The notes: generated by a model from the sequence alone, not told the origin. Shown: positions 1-9,605, numbered from the stretch's first letter. The stretch is 41,267 bases of DNA from Haliea sp. (GCA_024642265.1 JAHEBL010000023.1:1-41267), one strand, 5' to 3'. Numbers and translations are program-made.

Positions 1-618
1 GGCGCGAGCGTGCAAGCGGTCGTCCGGGTCCACCGCCACCGGGTTGTCCACGATCTCCAGCAGCGGCAGGTCGTTGTGCGAGTCACTGTAAAAGAAGGCG
101 CCGTCCAGCGAGATATCGCGCTCCGCCAGCCACATGTTCAGGCGCGTAACCTTGCCGGCGTGGTAGGAGGGTACACCCCGGGGCTCGCCGGTATAGCGGC
201 CGTCAACGATTTCCCCCTCACAGGCAATCAACTGGGGAATGCCCATTAACTCGGCAATGGGGCGGGTAATGAACTCGTTGGTGGCGGTGATAATGAGCAG
301 CTCGTGCCCCCGCTGGCGGTGACTGGCCAGCAGTTGATCAGCCTTGGGTAACAGAATCGGCTCGATCTTGCTGGCCATGAACTCGCGGTGCCAGGCGCTC
401 AGCTGCTCCCGGGAGTGGCCCACAAGGGTGGAGAGGGCAAAGCGCAGGTAGGCGTCGATATCGAGCGTGCCGGCCTTGTAGTCAGCATAGAACTGCTCAT
501 TGCGTGCGGCAAAATCATCCCCGTCGACCAGGCCCTGTTCGCACACAAACTGGCCCCACAGGTTGTCGCTGTCACCGCCGAGCAGGGTGTTGTCGAGATC
601 GAAGATAGCCAGCGTCAC
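1..618 (-). CDS. HAD-family hydrolase, phosphoserine phosphatase-like (3' end cut by window edge)
   Basis: Reading from a GTG at 618 gives 206 residues that run off the left edge. It opens with HAD motif I ([13 protein letters not shown]), in which the two aspartates are the nucleophile and the acid/base. A later [13 protein letters not shown] segment is the motif III/IV metal-binding aspartate region of the HAD-IB subclass, which includes SerB-like phosphatases. An AGGAGG ribosome site lies about 8 bases before the GTG, which fixes the start. It is divergent from rppH, as the homologous HAD gene is in Pseudomonas. The substrate is not evident; a phosphomonoester such as a phosphoserine-like small molecule is the family expectation. 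The C-terminus is not visible. Confidence 0.88.
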   Translation of the reverse strand, partial: MTLAIFDLDNTLLGGDSDNLWGQFVCEQGLVDGDDFAARNEQFYADYKAGTLDIDAYLRFALSTLVGHSREQLSAWHREFMASKIEPILLPKADQLLASHRQRGHELLIITATNEFITRPIAELMGIPQLIACEGEIVDGRYTGEPRGVPSYHAGKVTRLNMWLAERDISLDGAFFYSDSHNDLPLLEIVDNPVAVDPDDRLHARA

Positions 619-736
619 GGTCAGAAGCCTCCTGGGAAGGGCGGCCAGCATAGCCGGAGTCATCTGGCGAGTAAATTTCTCAGGCGCCCTAAAGTGTGGA
701 ACAATAGCCGGTCGAGTAACCAGGCGGTGCTTTGGC

Positions 737-1237
737 GTGATTGATTCGGATGGTTTCAGGGCGAACGTGGGCATAGTGGTCGCAAATGATCGCGGCCAGG
801 TATTGTGGGCCCGCCGCGTGGGTGGCCGCGACGCCTGGCAGTTTCCCCAGGGTGGAATCAACCGGGGAGAGTCTCCGGAAGAGGCCTTGTACCGGGAGCT
901 GCAGGAAGAAGTCGGCCTTGCACCTGAAGCGGTCGAGGTGCTCGGCTGCACACGGGGCTGGTTGCGTTACCGCCTGCCGAAAACCTTTGTCCGCAGGGGG
1001 CAGAATCCGGTGTGCATAGGGCAAAAACAGAAGTGGTTTTTGCTGCGCATGCTCGCTGAAGACGCGGAGGTCCGGCTGGACCAGAATGCCAAGCCTGAGT
1101 TCGATCACTGGCAGTGGGTCAGTTACTGGTATCCATTGAACCAGGTTATCGCCTTCAAGCGTGAAGTATACCGTCGGGCGATGAAGGAATTGGCATTGCC
1201 GCTGGGGCTTCATACCGAAAAACAACTGGAACCCTAG
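737..1237 (+). CDS. rppH: RNA pyrophosphohydrolase RppH (Nudix)
   Basis: The 166-residue protein closely matches RppH (NudH), which removes pyrophosphate from the 5' triphosphate end of mRNA and so primes decay by RNase E in the cytoplasm. The Nudix box spans residues 39-61, with the REL.EE metal-binding core intact, preceded by the RppH-typical WQFPQGG. The family blocks [13 protein letters not shown] and [12 protein letters not shown] are also present. The start is taken as the GTG at 737 because the protein then begins [13 protein letters not shown], like E. coli IDDDGYRPNVGIV; the frame stays open upstream without similarity. It ends 6 bases before ptsP, so the two are probably co-transcribed, as in Pseudomonas. 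Confidence 0.95.
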   Translation: MIDSDGFRANVGIVVANDRGQVLWARRVGGRDAWQFPQGGINRGESPEEALYRELQEEVGLAPEAVEVLGCTRGWLRYRLPKTFVRRGQNPVCIGQKQKWFLLRMLAEDAEVRLDQNAKPEFDHWQWVSYWYPLNQVIAFKREVYRRAMKELALPLGLHTEKQLEP

Positions 1238-1243
1238 GCCGGC

Positions 1244-3511
1244 ATGCTCGAGACGCTGCGCAATATTGTCCAGCTGGTCAATGCTGCCGAGGGATTGCCC
1301 GAGGCCCTCGACATCATAGTAAAGCGGGTGCGCGAGGCCATGGGCACGGAAGTGTGCAGCGTGTACATGCGCGACCAGGAAACCGATAACCTGGTTTTCC
1401 AGGCCACCGAGGGCCTTAACAACGCGCTGATAGGAATCGCCAGTCTGGCCCCGGGTGAAGGCCTGGTCGGGCTGGTGGCCGAGCGTGAAGAGCCCGTCAA
1501 TCTCGACAACGCCGAGAGCCATCCCCGTTTCCAGTTCCTCCCCGACCTGGGAGAGGAAAAGTTCCATTCCTTTCTTGGCGTGCCCATTATCCACCAGCGT
1601 GAAGTGCTGGGTGTGCTGGTAGTACAGCAACTGCAACAGCGTCGCTTTGACGAGAGCGAAGAGGCGTTCCTGGTTACCATGTCGGCCCAGTTGGCGGGCG
1701 TTATCGCCCATGCCAGGGTTACCGGCGCGGTGGGCGTGGGAGTGACTTCCGGGCAGGGCGCGGCGACCAAGGTCAATGGTGTGCCCGGCGCTCCGGGGAT
1801 TGCGATCGGCACCGCGGTGGTGGTTTCCCCCTCGGCCGACCTTTATGCGGTGCCCAAGCGTCGGTCCCAAAGCCGACGCAAGGAGTTGCGCGCTTTCAAG
1901 GAAGCACTCGCAAGCGTGCGGGCCGATATCCAGGCTGTGGCAGATAATCTTGGCACTGAGCTGAACCCGGAAGATCACGCCCTGTTCGACGTCTACCTGG
2001 GTATCCTCGCTGATTCCTCGATAGGCGCAGAGGTGGCGAGCCTGATCAGGGAGGGTGAGTGGGCCCAGGGCGCCCTCAGCCAGGTGATGATAGAGCACAT
2101 CCGTCATTTTGAGCGGATGGAGCACAGCTATCTCAAAGAAAGGGCTGTAGATGTTAAGGATCTGGGTACGCGAGTACTCGCTTACTTGCAGGAGTCGGCG
2201 GTAGAGAGTCGCACTTATCCCGACCACACGATCCTGGTGGCAGAGGAATTGACGGCGTCATCATTGGGAGAAGTACCCCGCCACAAGCTGGCCGGCCTGA
2301 TCTCCGTGCTGGGTTCCGGTAACTCGCACGTGGCGATACTGGCCCGGGCGATGGGGGTGCCCACGGTGATGGGTGCCGTCGACCTGCCCTACAACCGGCT
2401 GCAGGATCGGGAGCTGATAATCGATGGCTATAACGGCACCGTGCATCTAAACCCGCCGGCGGAACTGAAACAGCGTTTCCAGGAGGCGCTGGACCAGGAT
2501 AAGGCCCTCTCGCTCGACCTGGAGTCCCTGCGGGATGAGGTCTGTGAAACCCTGGATGGCCATCGTATGCCGCTGTGGGTTAATACCGGCCTGATGGCGG
2601 ATGTCACCCGCTCTCTCGAGCAGGGCGCGGAGGGTGTGGGCTTGTACCGCACCGAGGTGCCCTTCCTGCTGCGCGACCGCTTTCCCAGTGAGGAAGAGCA
2701 GCGCCAGATTTATCGTGAACAGCTGGAGGCCTTTGCGCCCATGCCGGTCACCATGCGCACACTGGACATCGGGGGCGACAAATCCCTGCCCTACTTCCCC
2801 ATAGAGGAAGACAACCCCTTTCTGGGCTGGCGCGGCATCAGGGTGACGCTCGACCACCCGGAGATATTCCTGGCCCAGATTCGCGCCATGCTCAAGGCTA
2901 ACGAGGGGCTGGGAAATTTGCGCATCATGCTGCCCATGATCTGCAATACGGCAGAACTGGATGAGGCGCTGGACCTGATTCGCCGCAGCCACCGGGAGAT
3001 CCTGCAGGAGGGGCTGGTGGAGGGTCTGCCCCCGGTCGGGGTAATGGTCGAAGTGCCTGCAGCGGTTTTCCAGGCGAGAGCGCTGGCCCGGCGGGTAGAC
3101 TTCATGTCGGTGGGCAGCAATGACCTCACCCAGTATTTGCTGGCGGTGGATCGCAATAACGCCAGGGTGGCAGACCTTTATCACGCTCTGCACCCCGCAG
3201 TAATCCAGGCCCTGGCCACTGTTGCCATGGCGTGCCGGGCGGAGGGCAAGTCCATAGGAATCTGCGGTGAGCTGGCGGGGGATCCCGAAGGGGCGGTACT
3301 GCTGCTCGCCATGGGCTACGATGTCCTGTCGATGAATGCCACCAGCCTGCCGCGTGTCAAGAAGACCCTGCGCAACACCAACCTGGCGGATGCCAGCGAA
3401 CTGCTTGCTGAAATCATGTTGATGGAGGACGTGGCATCAGTGCATAAGCGCCTGCAGCGTTTCCTCAGTGAGCACGGCCTGGAGCAGTTTATCCACAATC
3501 CGTTGGACTAG
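1244..3511 (+). CDS. ptsP: PTS-Ntr enzyme I (phosphoenolpyruvate-protein phosphotransferase PtsP)
   Basis: This 755-residue protein has the EI-Ntr architecture: an N-terminal GAF domain (about 1-160), the PEP-utiliser swivelling domain with the phosphohistidine loop GSGNSHVAILARAMG (His about 362), and a C-terminal PEP-binding barrel (about 430-740) with the GICGELAGDPE cysteine motif. It takes phosphate from PEP and passes it to NPr, regulating nitrogen and potassium balance and often virulence or storage traits. The GAF domain is thought to sense glutamine. The ATG lies 6 bases after rppH. Its 3' end overlaps the convergent NRDE gene by 23 bases. No NPr or EIIA-Ntr gene is in the window. 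Confidence 0.96.
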   Translation: MLETLRNIVQLVNAAEGLPEALDIIVKRVREAMGTEVCSVYMRDQETDNLVFQATEGLNNALIGIASLAPGEGLVGLVAEREEPVNLDNAESHPRFQFLPDLGEEKFHSFLGVPIIHQREVLGVLVVQQLQQRRFDESEEAFLVTMSAQLAGVIAHARVTGAVGVGVTSGQGAATKVNGVPGAPGIAIGTAVVVSPSADLYAVPKRRSQSRRKELRAFKEALASVRADIQAVADNLGTELNPEDHALFDVYLGILADSSIGAEVASLIREGEWAQGALSQVMIEHIRHFERMEHSYLKERAVDVKDLGTRVLAYLQESAVESRTYPDHTILVAEELTASSLGEVPRHKLAGLISVLGSGNSHVAILARAMGVPTVMGAVDLPYNRLQDRELIIDGYNGTVHLNPPAELKQRFQEALDQDKALSLDLESLRDEVCETLDGHRMPLWVNTGLMADVTRSLEQGAEGVGLYRTEVPFLLRDRFPSEEEQRQIYREQLEAFAPMPVTMRTLDIGGDKSLPYFPIEEDNPFLGWRGIRVTLDHPEIFLAQIRAMLKANEGLGNLRIMLPMICNTAELDEALDLIRRSHREILQEGLVEGLPPVGVMVEVPAAVFQARALARRVDFMSVGSNDLTQYLLAVDRNNARVADLYHALHPAVIQALATVAMACRAEGKSIGICGELAGDPEGAVLLLAMGYDVLSMNATSLPRVKKTLRNTNLADASELLAEIMLMEDVASVHKRLQRFLSEHGLEQFIHNPLD

Positions 3512-4301
3512 GCTGCTGTTTCGAGCCGGTCCGGCAGAAGCTTTCCTCGCGCTGGCCGGCCAGTGCCCCGCCTTCATCAAAACTGGATTCCCGCCAGAAT
3601 ACGACCCCTTTGTGATCTGTCCACAGGGTGGTGCTGGAGCGTGTGCCGTAACTGCCGGCGGTGATGAACTGGGCCGACAGGATCTGGTCCATGCCACTGT
3701 CAAGGCCCTGCCGCTGCAGCTCGCGGGGGTCTGCCAGTTGCCGGCCTCCCACCACCGTGGCCAGGGCGTCATGGCCGATTCCGTCGTTGTCCAGTAGCGC
3801 CCGCAACCGGCGCTTGCCCAGCACGACTTTGGGCCAGGGGGTGTCCAGGCGGGCGTTGCTCAACCCGTACAAACCCGGCTGCAGGCGTTGTGGAGCGCAT
3901 GCCTCCGGCGTGAGGCTGTTGGTGAGGTACCACAGGCTGTCGCCGGTGCCCACCAGCAGGTTAAAACCGGCATAATCCTGCATCCGTTGGCGCAGCCCCG
4001 CGAGGTAGGAGTGCGGGTCCATGTCGCCCTTCAGGTAGTCCAGCGGCAGTTCTCCACGGGAGCGGGGTGCAGGGCCTGTGCGCGCCGGGTCGCGGTAGTT
4101 GGTAATGGCGGCAAAACGCCCGGCACGGGTGATGCCCATCCAGGTTCCGCCCTGATCCAGGTCGCGCCCGGCCAACAGGTCTGGATGCTCCGGCCAGAAG
4201 TTTGATGGCGCCGTCGGCCGCGCATGGAATTCGTCTCGATTAGCCGCCAACACCAGTGGGTAGCGGGGATCGACCTGGTGGGCAAAGATCAACAGGCACA
4301 T
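3489..4301 (-). CDS. NRDE / TANGO2-family protein
   Basis: The 270-residue protein starts MCLLIFAHQ, and NRDE follows at about residues 21-24 (LVLAANRDEF), the signature of the NRDE (Ser/Thr-rich TANGO2) family. Cys2 sits where an N-terminal nucleophile would be after removal of Met. The frame is open 25 codons further upstream, but family proteins begin at MCLL, so 4301 is chosen. TANGO2 homologues have been linked to haem trafficking and lipid homeostasis; the bacterial role is not settled. It is convergent with ptsP, with overlapping 3' ends, and divergent from lgt. Confidence 0.9.
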   Translation of the reverse strand: MCLLIFAHQVDPRYPLVLAANRDEFHARPTAPSNFWPEHPDLLAGRDLDQGGTWMGITRAGRFAAITNYRDPARTGPAPRSRGELPLDYLKGDMDPHSYLAGLRQRMQDYAGFNLLVGTGDSLWYLTNSLTPEACAPQRLQPGLYGLSNARLDTPWPKVVLGKRRLRALLDNDGIGHDALATVVGGRQLADPRELQRQGLDSGMDQILSAQFITAGSYGTRSSTTLWTDHKGVVFWRESSFDEGGALAGQREESFCRTGSKQQPSPTDCG

Positions 4302-4353
4302 AGTGAGCGCACCTCGCCACTCAGTTCTTTTGGTTGGGGAAACAGTGAAAGAA

Positions 4354-4382
4354 TTGTGCATCACTGCCGGCTGCATGATAAT
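4354..4382 (+). promoter_or_regulatory. candidate sigma70 promoter for lgt-thyA
   Basis: A TTGTGC box at 4354-4359 and GATAAT at 4377-4382 are separated by 17 bases and lie about 75 bases before the lgt ATG, in the divergent gap with the NRDE gene. The -10 box matches consensus at 5 of 6 positions; the -35 box is weak. Confidence 0.35.
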
Positions 4383-4457
4383 ACCGGTTTTGAACCGCGG
4401 ATACCCGCCCGCCGGGCAGGGTTTGCCGGTGCCTCCCCCCGAAACTGACAGGCTGAT

Positions 4458-5276
4458 ATGCTGCCGTATCCACAGATAGACCCCGTTGCAATTGCTCTAG
4501 GCCCCGTGAAGGTTCATTGGTATGGGCTGGCCTACCTGGCCGGACTCGCCTTTGCATGGTGGCTGGCGGTGCGTCGCAGCCGGGTGCCCGGCGCGGCCGT
4601 CGCACGGGAGCAGGTGGACGACCTGATTTTTTTTGGCGCTCTTGGCGTTGTCCTCGGCGGGCGAATCGGCTACGCCATATTTTATGGTGGCGACAGGCTG
4701 GCCGAAGACCCGACCTGGCTGTTGCGTGTCTGGCAGGGTGGTATGTCATTCCACGGCGGCATGCTCGGCGTGATGCTGGCCATGTACCTGTTTGCCCGCA
4801 GGCGGCAGATTGGTTTCGGCGCCCTGCTCGATTTTGTCGCGCCCCTGGTGCCGATCGGCCTGGCCTTTGGTCGCCTGGGCAACTTTATCGGCCAGGAGTT
4901 GTGGGGGCGGCCCACGGACGCGCCCTGGGCAATGGTGTTTCCCAATGACCCGCTGCAGCTGGCCCGTCACCCCTCCCAGCTTTACCAGTTCGCGCTGGAG
5001 GGTCTCCTGCTGGGTATCATACTCATCTGGTTTTCCTCGCGCCCCAGGCCCACCTGGGCTGTTTCGGGCTTGTTTTCGCTGGGCTACGGCTGCATGCGTT
5101 TCGTGGTGGAATTCTTCCGCGAACCGGATCAGCACATCGGCTACCAGGCCCTGGGCTGGATGACCCGTGGCCAGCTGCTGTGCCTGCCGATGATTGCCCT
5201 TGGTATTTTTCTGCTGGTGTTTGCCTACCGCGGCGCGGGGGCGTCCCGGCCCGGCAAGGCGGGAGGAAACAAATGA
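4458..5276 (+). CDS. lgt: prolipoprotein diacylglyceryl transferase
   Basis: This 272-residue, seven-helix inner-membrane enzyme transfers diacylglycerol from phosphatidylglycerol to the lipobox cysteine of prolipoproteins, the first step of lipoprotein maturation. Visible family marks are the VHWYGLAY entry, [15 protein letters not shown] (the conserved His of the active site) and the Lgt signature [14 protein letters not shown] with its essential Arg and Asn. The end contains the expected [10 protein letters not shown]. The length is normal. Its TGA overlaps the thyA ATG (ATGA), so translation of the two is coupled. At least four predicted lipoproteins in this window would be its substrates. 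Confidence 0.97.
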   Translation: MLPYPQIDPVAIALGPVKVHWYGLAYLAGLAFAWWLAVRRSRVPGAAVAREQVDDLIFFGALGVVLGGRIGYAIFYGGDRLAEDPTWLLRVWQGGMSFHGGMLGVMLAMYLFARRRQIGFGALLDFVAPLVPIGLAFGRLGNFIGQELWGRPTDAPWAMVFPNDPLQLARHPSQLYQFALEGLLLGIILIWFSSRPRPTWAVSGLFSLGYGCMRFVVEFFREPDQHIGYQALGWMTRGQLLCLPMIALGIFLLVFAYRGAGASRPGKAGGNK

Positions 5277-6106
5277 GGCAATATCTCGATCTGCTGCAGG
5301 ATATCCTGGACAACGGCGCTGCCAAGAGCGACCGCACCGGGACCGGCACCCTGTCCGTATTCGGGCGCCAGTACCGGCACGATCTCGCGGACGGCTTTCC
5401 CCTGCTGACCACCAAAAAGCTTCATCTGAAGAGTATCGTCAATGAGCTCATCTGGTTCCTCAAGGGCGACACGAACACTCGCTGGCTAAAGGAAAACGGG
5501 GTCTCAATCTGGGATGAGTGGGCCACCGAAGACGGCGACCTGGGGCCGATTTACGGGGCCCAGTGGACCGCCTGGCCCACCCGGGACGGCGGTACAGTCA
5601 ACCAGATCGATTACGTGGTCGACTGCCTGCGCAACAACCCCGACAGCCGCCGCATCCTGTTTCACGGCTGGAACGTGGAATACCTGCCGGATGAGAGGAT
5701 GAGCCCCCAGGAGAATGTGCGGGCAGGGCGCATGGCGCTGCCGCCCTGCCATCTCCTGTATCAGTTCTATGTGGCGAATGGACGGCTCTCCGCACAGTTG
5801 TTCATCCGCTCCAGCGATTCATTCCTCGGCCTGCCCTACAACACCGCCAGCCTGGCGGTACTGACCATGATGCTGGCCCAGCAGTGCGGGTTGGAGCCAG
5901 GGGAGATTATTATCTGCACGGGCGACTCCCATATTTACAGCAACCACATCGAACAGGTCAGGGAGCAGCTCAGCCGGGCGCCACGCCAGCTCCCGCGCCT
6001 GCGGATTCTGCGCAAGCCCGCAACTATCTATGACTACCGTTTCGAGGATTTTGCGCTGGAAGACTATGACCCCCACCCCCATATCTCCGCCCCGGTGGCG
6101 GTGTAG
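5273..6106 (+). CDS. thyA: thymidylate synthase
   Basis: The 277-residue protein methylates dUMP to dTMP using methylene-tetrahydrofolate. It shows the folate/dUMP loop SDRTGTGT near the N-terminus, the catalytic Cys at about residue 159 ([12 protein letters not shown]), [21 protein letters not shown] and the C-terminal [12 protein letters not shown]. The start is the ATG that overlaps the lgt stop, with a GGGAGGA ribosome site 5-6 bases before it. At 277 residues it is slightly longer than the 264-residue E. coli enzyme because of extra residues before the catalytic Cys. folA follows 21 bases downstream and regenerates the folate cofactor. Confidence 0.97.
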   Translation: MRQYLDLLQDILDNGAAKSDRTGTGTLSVFGRQYRHDLADGFPLLTTKKLHLKSIVNELIWFLKGDTNTRWLKENGVSIWDEWATEDGDLGPIYGAQWTAWPTRDGGTVNQIDYVVDCLRNNPDSRRILFHGWNVEYLPDERMSPQENVRAGRMALPPCHLLYQFYVANGRLSAQLFIRSSDSFLGLPYNTASLAVLTMMLAQQCGLEPGEIIICTGDSHIYSNHIEQVREQLSRAPRQLPRLRILRKPATIYDYRFEDFALEDYDPHPHISAPVAV

Positions 6107-6127
6107 TCCGCGGCGGGTATTGCCGTT

Positions 6128-6634
6128 ATGCACAGGCTCGCTGTTATCGTCGCCGTTGCCGAAAATGGCGTGATCGGCAGGGATAATGGCCTGCCCTGGC
6201 ACCTCCCCGAGGATCTGCGGTACTTCAGGCGGGTCACGATGGGCAAGCCGATCGTGATGGGCCGCAAGACATTTGAGTCTATAGGGCGGCCCCTGCCCGG
6301 GCGCACCAACATCGTCATCAGCCGCAACGGGCAGTTCGCACCGGATGATGTGCTGGTGGCGGCCTCCCTGGGCGAGGCCCTGGAGCTGGCCGGCCGGATT
6401 GCCGAACAGCAGGGCGTGGATGAGGCAGTGGTCATCGGCGGCGCGGAAATTTATGCCCTGGCGCTGCCCCGGGCCGACCGGCTGTACATCACCCGGGTCC
6501 ACGCCTCCGTGGAGGGAGACGCATTGTTACCGCCTGTCGACTGGGCGCAGTGGGCCGAAACCAGTTGTGAGCGTTACGCGGCATCGGACGGCAACCCCTT
6601 CGACTACAGTTTTAAGGTGTATGACCGGGTTTGA
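6128..6634 (+). CDS. folA: dihydrofolate reductase
   Basis: This 168-residue protein reduces dihydrofolate, the by-product of ThyA, with NADPH. Type I DHFR landmarks are the N-terminal AVIVAVAENGVIG, the loop LPWHLPEDL with the catalytic acid Asp at about residue 29, PIVMGRKTFESIGRPLPGR for NADPH binding, and VIGGAEIYALALP. The length is normal for a chromosomal enzyme. It lies directly behind thyA, probably in the same transcript as lgt-thyA-folA. Confidence 0.96.
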   Translation: MHRLAVIVAVAENGVIGRDNGLPWHLPEDLRYFRRVTMGKPIVMGRKTFESIGRPLPGRTNIVISRNGQFAPDDVLVAASLGEALELAGRIAEQQGVDEAVVIGGAEIYALALPRADRLYITRVHASVEGDALLPPVDWAQWAETSCERYAASDGNPFDYSFKVYDRV

Positions 6635-6705
6635 GGTGGCTGTCCCGGCGCGCAAGGTCTGGTGTTACTGCGAGGGAGGCCCTCTCGAGAGAGTGTTACC
6701 AAAAT

Positions 6706-6720
6706 ACACAGGCCCTGTGT
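6706..6720 (+). terminator. weak stem-loop after folA
   Basis: ACACAG and CTGTGT form a 6-bp stem with a GCC loop, followed by only TT. It lies 72 bases after folA and before the TonB operon. It could end the folA transcript, but the U-tract is poor. Confidence 0.25.
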
Positions 6721-6787
6721 TTGGCCTGTTGATCAACTGGGTTTCATTGAAAAGAGGCTGACTTTCAGTTTAAAGTCGCCGTCACGG

Positions 6788-6820
6788 TTTACCGACGCCA
6801 GTTTAGTAGCTATATATAAT
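6788..6820 (+). promoter_or_regulatory. candidate promoter of the TonB2-type operon
   Basis: A perfect TATAAT occurs at 6815-6820 in an AT-rich patch that stands out from its GC-rich surroundings. It is 61 bases before the DUF3450 start. The -35 is unclear; TTTACC at 6788-6793 is too far (21 bases), so an activator may be used. Just upstream, GACTTT-CAGTTT-AAAGTC (about 6760-6777) forms a 6-bp inverted repeat that could bind a regulator. Confidence 0.4.
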
Positions 6821-6880
6821 GTCGAGCTAGATTTTCGCAGTTCTGAAACGCTTCGTTGGATTACAGGAAAAACGACTCCC

Positions 6881-7666
6881 ATGACTATGCATCGATTTAA
6901 AAATATTGTGATCGCTGCGCTGGTAGCTGCCGGCACCCTGACGGGTGCGGCAGCTGCCGTGCATGCCAGCACCCTCGACTCCGTCCTCAAGGTGGGAGAA
7001 GACAAGAATAAATCCGCGCGCCAGTCCCAGGCGAAAATCGACCGGCTGGCGGATGAAACCCGCGACCTGCTCAGTGACTACAAAACAGTCACCAAGCAGA
7101 TTGACGGGCTTAAAGTCTACAACGCCCGGCTGCAGCGACAGATCGACAACCAGACCGTGCGTATTGGGGAGATCGATAGCTCGATTGACCAGGTTACCGT
7201 CATCTCCCGTCAGATGACGCCGCTGGCTATCCGCATGATCGACGGGTTGGAGAGCTTCGTGGAACTCGACGTGCCCTTCCATCTGGAAGAGCGCAATCAG
7301 CGTATCGCGTTTCTGCGTTCCAACCTGGACCGCTCGGACGTTTCCATAGCGGAGAAGTTCCGCCAGGTGCTTGAAGCTTACAAGATCGAGAATGAATACG
7401 GCCGCAAGATCGATGCCTACAAGGGCAGCATTGAAATCGATGGCGTGGAGCGTGACGTGAACTTCCTTCGGGTAGGTCGCATCTCCTTCCTCTACCAGAC
7501 CACCGACACCGAAATGTCAGGCGCCTGGGACCAGGCCAGCCGAAGCTGGGTGCCGCTCTCCCGCGGTGAGTATCGCAATGCCATCATGAAGGGCTTGCGT
7601 ATCGCCCGCAAAGAAGCCTCGATCGACCTGATGAATCTGCCAGTAGCTGCACCGGAGGCTAACTAA
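6881..7666 (+). CDS. DUF3450 periplasmic coiled-coil protein of the TonB2-type system
   Basis: The 261-residue protein starts MTMHRFKN, has a Sec signal peptide (cut likely after VHA, about residue 30), a long predicted coiled coil (about 45-115) and a mixed C-terminal part. This is the DUF3450 family found as the first gene of Vibrio TonB2 clusters. The start is taken as 6881, with AGGAAA 12 bases before it; upstream sequence in the same frame lacks similarity. Its stop overlaps the ATG of the next gene by one base, which indicates coupled translation. The molecular role is unknown; being periplasmic and coiled-coil, it may contact the periplasmic domain of the TtpC-like partner (inference). 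Confidence 0.9.
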   Translation: MTMHRFKNIVIAALVAAGTLTGAAAAVHASTLDSVLKVGEDKNKSARQSQAKIDRLADETRDLLSDYKTVTKQIDGLKVYNARLQRQIDNQTVRIGEIDSSIDQVTVISRQMTPLAIRMIDGLESFVELDVPFHLEERNQRIAFLRSNLDRSDVSIAEKFRQVLEAYKIENEYGRKIDAYKGSIEIDGVERDVNFLRVGRISFLYQTTDTEMSGAWDQASRSWVPLSRGEYRNAIMKGLRIARKEASIDLMNLPVAAPEAN

Positions 7667-9060
7667 TGAGCACCAAATTTGTTAAGGCCGCCGCATTCGC
7701 CGTGGCGAGCACTATTGCCTTCAGCGCGGGCGTGGCAAACGCCCAGGACGACAAGCCGCGCTCGCTCGATCAACTGCTGCAGTTCGTCAAGCAGGGCCAG
7801 GTGACCGAAGCCAAGGAAAACAGGGCTCGCGAGGCAGCTTTCGCGAAGGACAAGGCCAACCAGGCGGCCGAGCTCCAGAGAGCCCAGGGCGAGCGTACCC
7901 GGCAGGAGGAGCTCAGCGCGCAACTCGAAGACGCGTTCGAGGCCAACGAGCTGCTGGTGGTTGCCAAGCAGGAGCAGTTGAAAGAAAAGCTGGGTACCCT
8001 GGCTGAATTGTTCGGCCACCTGACCTCTACCGCAGGCGACCTTTCCTCAACCCTTGAGTTTTCAATTACCAGTGCCCAGTACCCCGGGCGTGAGCAGTTT
8101 CTCGACGAGCTGATCTCCAAGATGAGCGGCAGCGACAAGCTGCCCAGTATCGAGGAAATCGAGCGGGTCTGGTACGAACTCAACCGCGAAATGATCGAGA
8201 CCGGAAAAGTCGTAGCCTTCAACGCTGAAGTGGCCAAGCCCAACGGCGATAAAGCGGAGCAGAAGGTCGTCCGGATCGGTGCCTTCAACGTGATCTCCGA
8301 TGATGGCAAGTACCTGCAATACGTTCCCTCCAAGGGTTCATTGGAAGAGCTCGCGCGGCAGCCGTCCGGGCCCTACCTGAACTGGGCCCAGGAGCTGGGT
8401 TCTTCCACCGAAGGCCTGCACCGGTTCGGTATCGACCCGACTGGCCCCAGCGGTGGCTCCTTCCTGGCCGCGCTGATCAACAGCCCGAATCTGGAAGAGC
8501 GCTGGCACCAGGGTGGTTACATTGGCTATGCGATCACCGCTCTTGGTGTGATCGGCTTTGTTCTTGCGATTATTCGCCTGATCTACCTGTCCATGGTAAG
8601 TGCCAAGGTCAGCTCCCAGCTCAAGCACGACAAGGCCAAAGACAACAACCCGCTGGGCCGCGTTCTCAAGATTCACGAGGACAACCCCACCATGGATACC
8701 GAGACCCTGGAGCTGAAGCTTTCGGAAGGTATTCTCAAGGAGACCCCCAAGCTGGAATCCGGGCTCAACCTGCTGAAGATTATCGCGGCGATAGCGCCAC
8801 TGATGGGTCTGCTGGGTACGGTGACAGGTATGATCGTGACCTTCCAGGCCATCACCATCTTCGGCGCGGGCGATCCGAAAGCGATGGCTGGCGGTATTTC
8901 CGGCGCACTGGTAACAACAGTACTCGGTCTGTTGGTCGCTATCCCCATGGTTCTTTTGCACACAATTGTTAATGGCCGCGCCCAGCGCATCATGCACGTA
9001 CTTAACGAGCAGACTACCGGCATCATTGCGGAGCACACCGAAGCCAACCTGAGGAAGTAG
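7666..9060 (+). CDS. TtpC-like large MotA/TolQ/ExbB proton-channel protein
   Basis: This 464-residue protein has a signal peptide (cleavage near ANA-QD, residue 26), a periplasmic coiled-coil stretch (about 40-110), a further periplasmic domain, then a C-terminal MotA/TolQ/ExbB domain with helices at about 284-310, 371-400 and 411-433. The pore motif GLLGTVTGMI and the AMAGGIS turn are intact. It corresponds to TtpC of Vibrio TonB2 systems, needed in addition to ExbB2/D2 for energy transfer to outer-membrane receptors. It starts on the last base of the DUF3450 stop and is followed 4 bases later by exbB. Confidence 0.9.
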   Translation: MSTKFVKAAAFAVASTIAFSAGVANAQDDKPRSLDQLLQFVKQGQVTEAKENRAREAAFAKDKANQAAELQRAQGERTRQEELSAQLEDAFEANELLVVAKQEQLKEKLGTLAELFGHLTSTAGDLSSTLEFSITSAQYPGREQFLDELISKMSGSDKLPSIEEIERVWYELNREMIETGKVVAFNAEVAKPNGDKAEQKVVRIGAFNVISDDGKYLQYVPSKGSLEELARQPSGPYLNWAQELGSSTEGLHRFGIDPTGPSGGSFLAALINSPNLEERWHQGGYIGYAITALGVIGFVLAIIRLIYLSMVSAKVSSQLKHDKAKDNNPLGRVLKIHEDNPTMDTETLELKLSEGILKETPKLESGLNLLKIIAAIAPLMGLLGTVTGMIVTFQAITIFGAGDPKAMAGGISGALVTTVLGLLVAIPMVLLHTIVNGRAQRIMHVLNEQTTGIIAEHTEANLRK

Positions 9061-9064
9061 TAAT

Positions 9065-9592
9065 ATGTACTGGTTCGATAGTGCTTACGAGGCAGTCTCC
9101 CGCTTCATGGATATGGGCGGGAATGTCCTCTGGCTGATCGCCCTGCTGCTGTTCTTCATGTGGACTCTGATCTTCGAGCGCGTCTGGTATTTCAAGACGG
9201 GCTGGAAATCAGACGCCAGCAAGGCCATCGCCCTCTGGGAAGGACGCGACGAGCGCCAGTCCTGGAATGCGAAACAGATCCGGGAAAAACTGATATCCCA
9301 GGCGAGAATGCGAATATACCAGTACCTGCCGGTTATCAAGACCCTGGTGGCCCTGTGTCCGCTGCTGGGTCTGCTTGGCACGGTAACGGGGATGATTGAG
9401 GTGTTCAATATCATGGCGGTCACCGGAGGCGGTGATGCCAAGTCGATGGCAGGTGGCGTGTCGCGTGCAACGATACCGACGATGGCGGGCATGGTCGCCG
9501 CTATCTCGGGGGTATTCGCCAATACCTACGTGACCCGAAACGCCGAGCGTCAGAGCCAGTTTCTCGAAGACAACCTGACCACCGATCACTAA
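9065..9592 (+). CDS. exbB: ExbB-family biopolymer transport protein
   Basis: The 175-residue protein has three membrane helices (about 20-40, 88-115, 136-155) and the ExbB/TolQ pore segment LLGLLGTVTGMI followed by GGDAKSMAGGVS. With ExbD it forms the proton channel that energises TonB. A GAGGAAG ribosome site embedded in the end of the preceding gene sits about 10 bases before the ATG. It is short, as in TonB2-type ExbB2, because the large TtpC-like partner carries the extra periplasmic domain. Confidence 0.92.
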   Translation: MYWFDSAYEAVSRFMDMGGNVLWLIALLLFFMWTLIFERVWYFKTGWKSDASKAIALWEGRDERQSWNAKQIREKLISQARMRIYQYLPVIKTLVALCPLLGLLGTVTGMIEVFNIMAVTGGGDAKSMAGGVSRATIPTMAGMVAAISGVFANTYVTRNAERQSQFLEDNLTTDH

Positions 9593-9605
9593 GAGAGCAA
9601 TCGTA

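Noticed and set aside
689-2227. 512-codon minus-strand open frame opposite rppH and ptsP
   Set aside because: The plus strand encodes well-conserved RppH and PtsP throughout; the antisense frame has no recognisable domain and arises from GC-rich codon bias.
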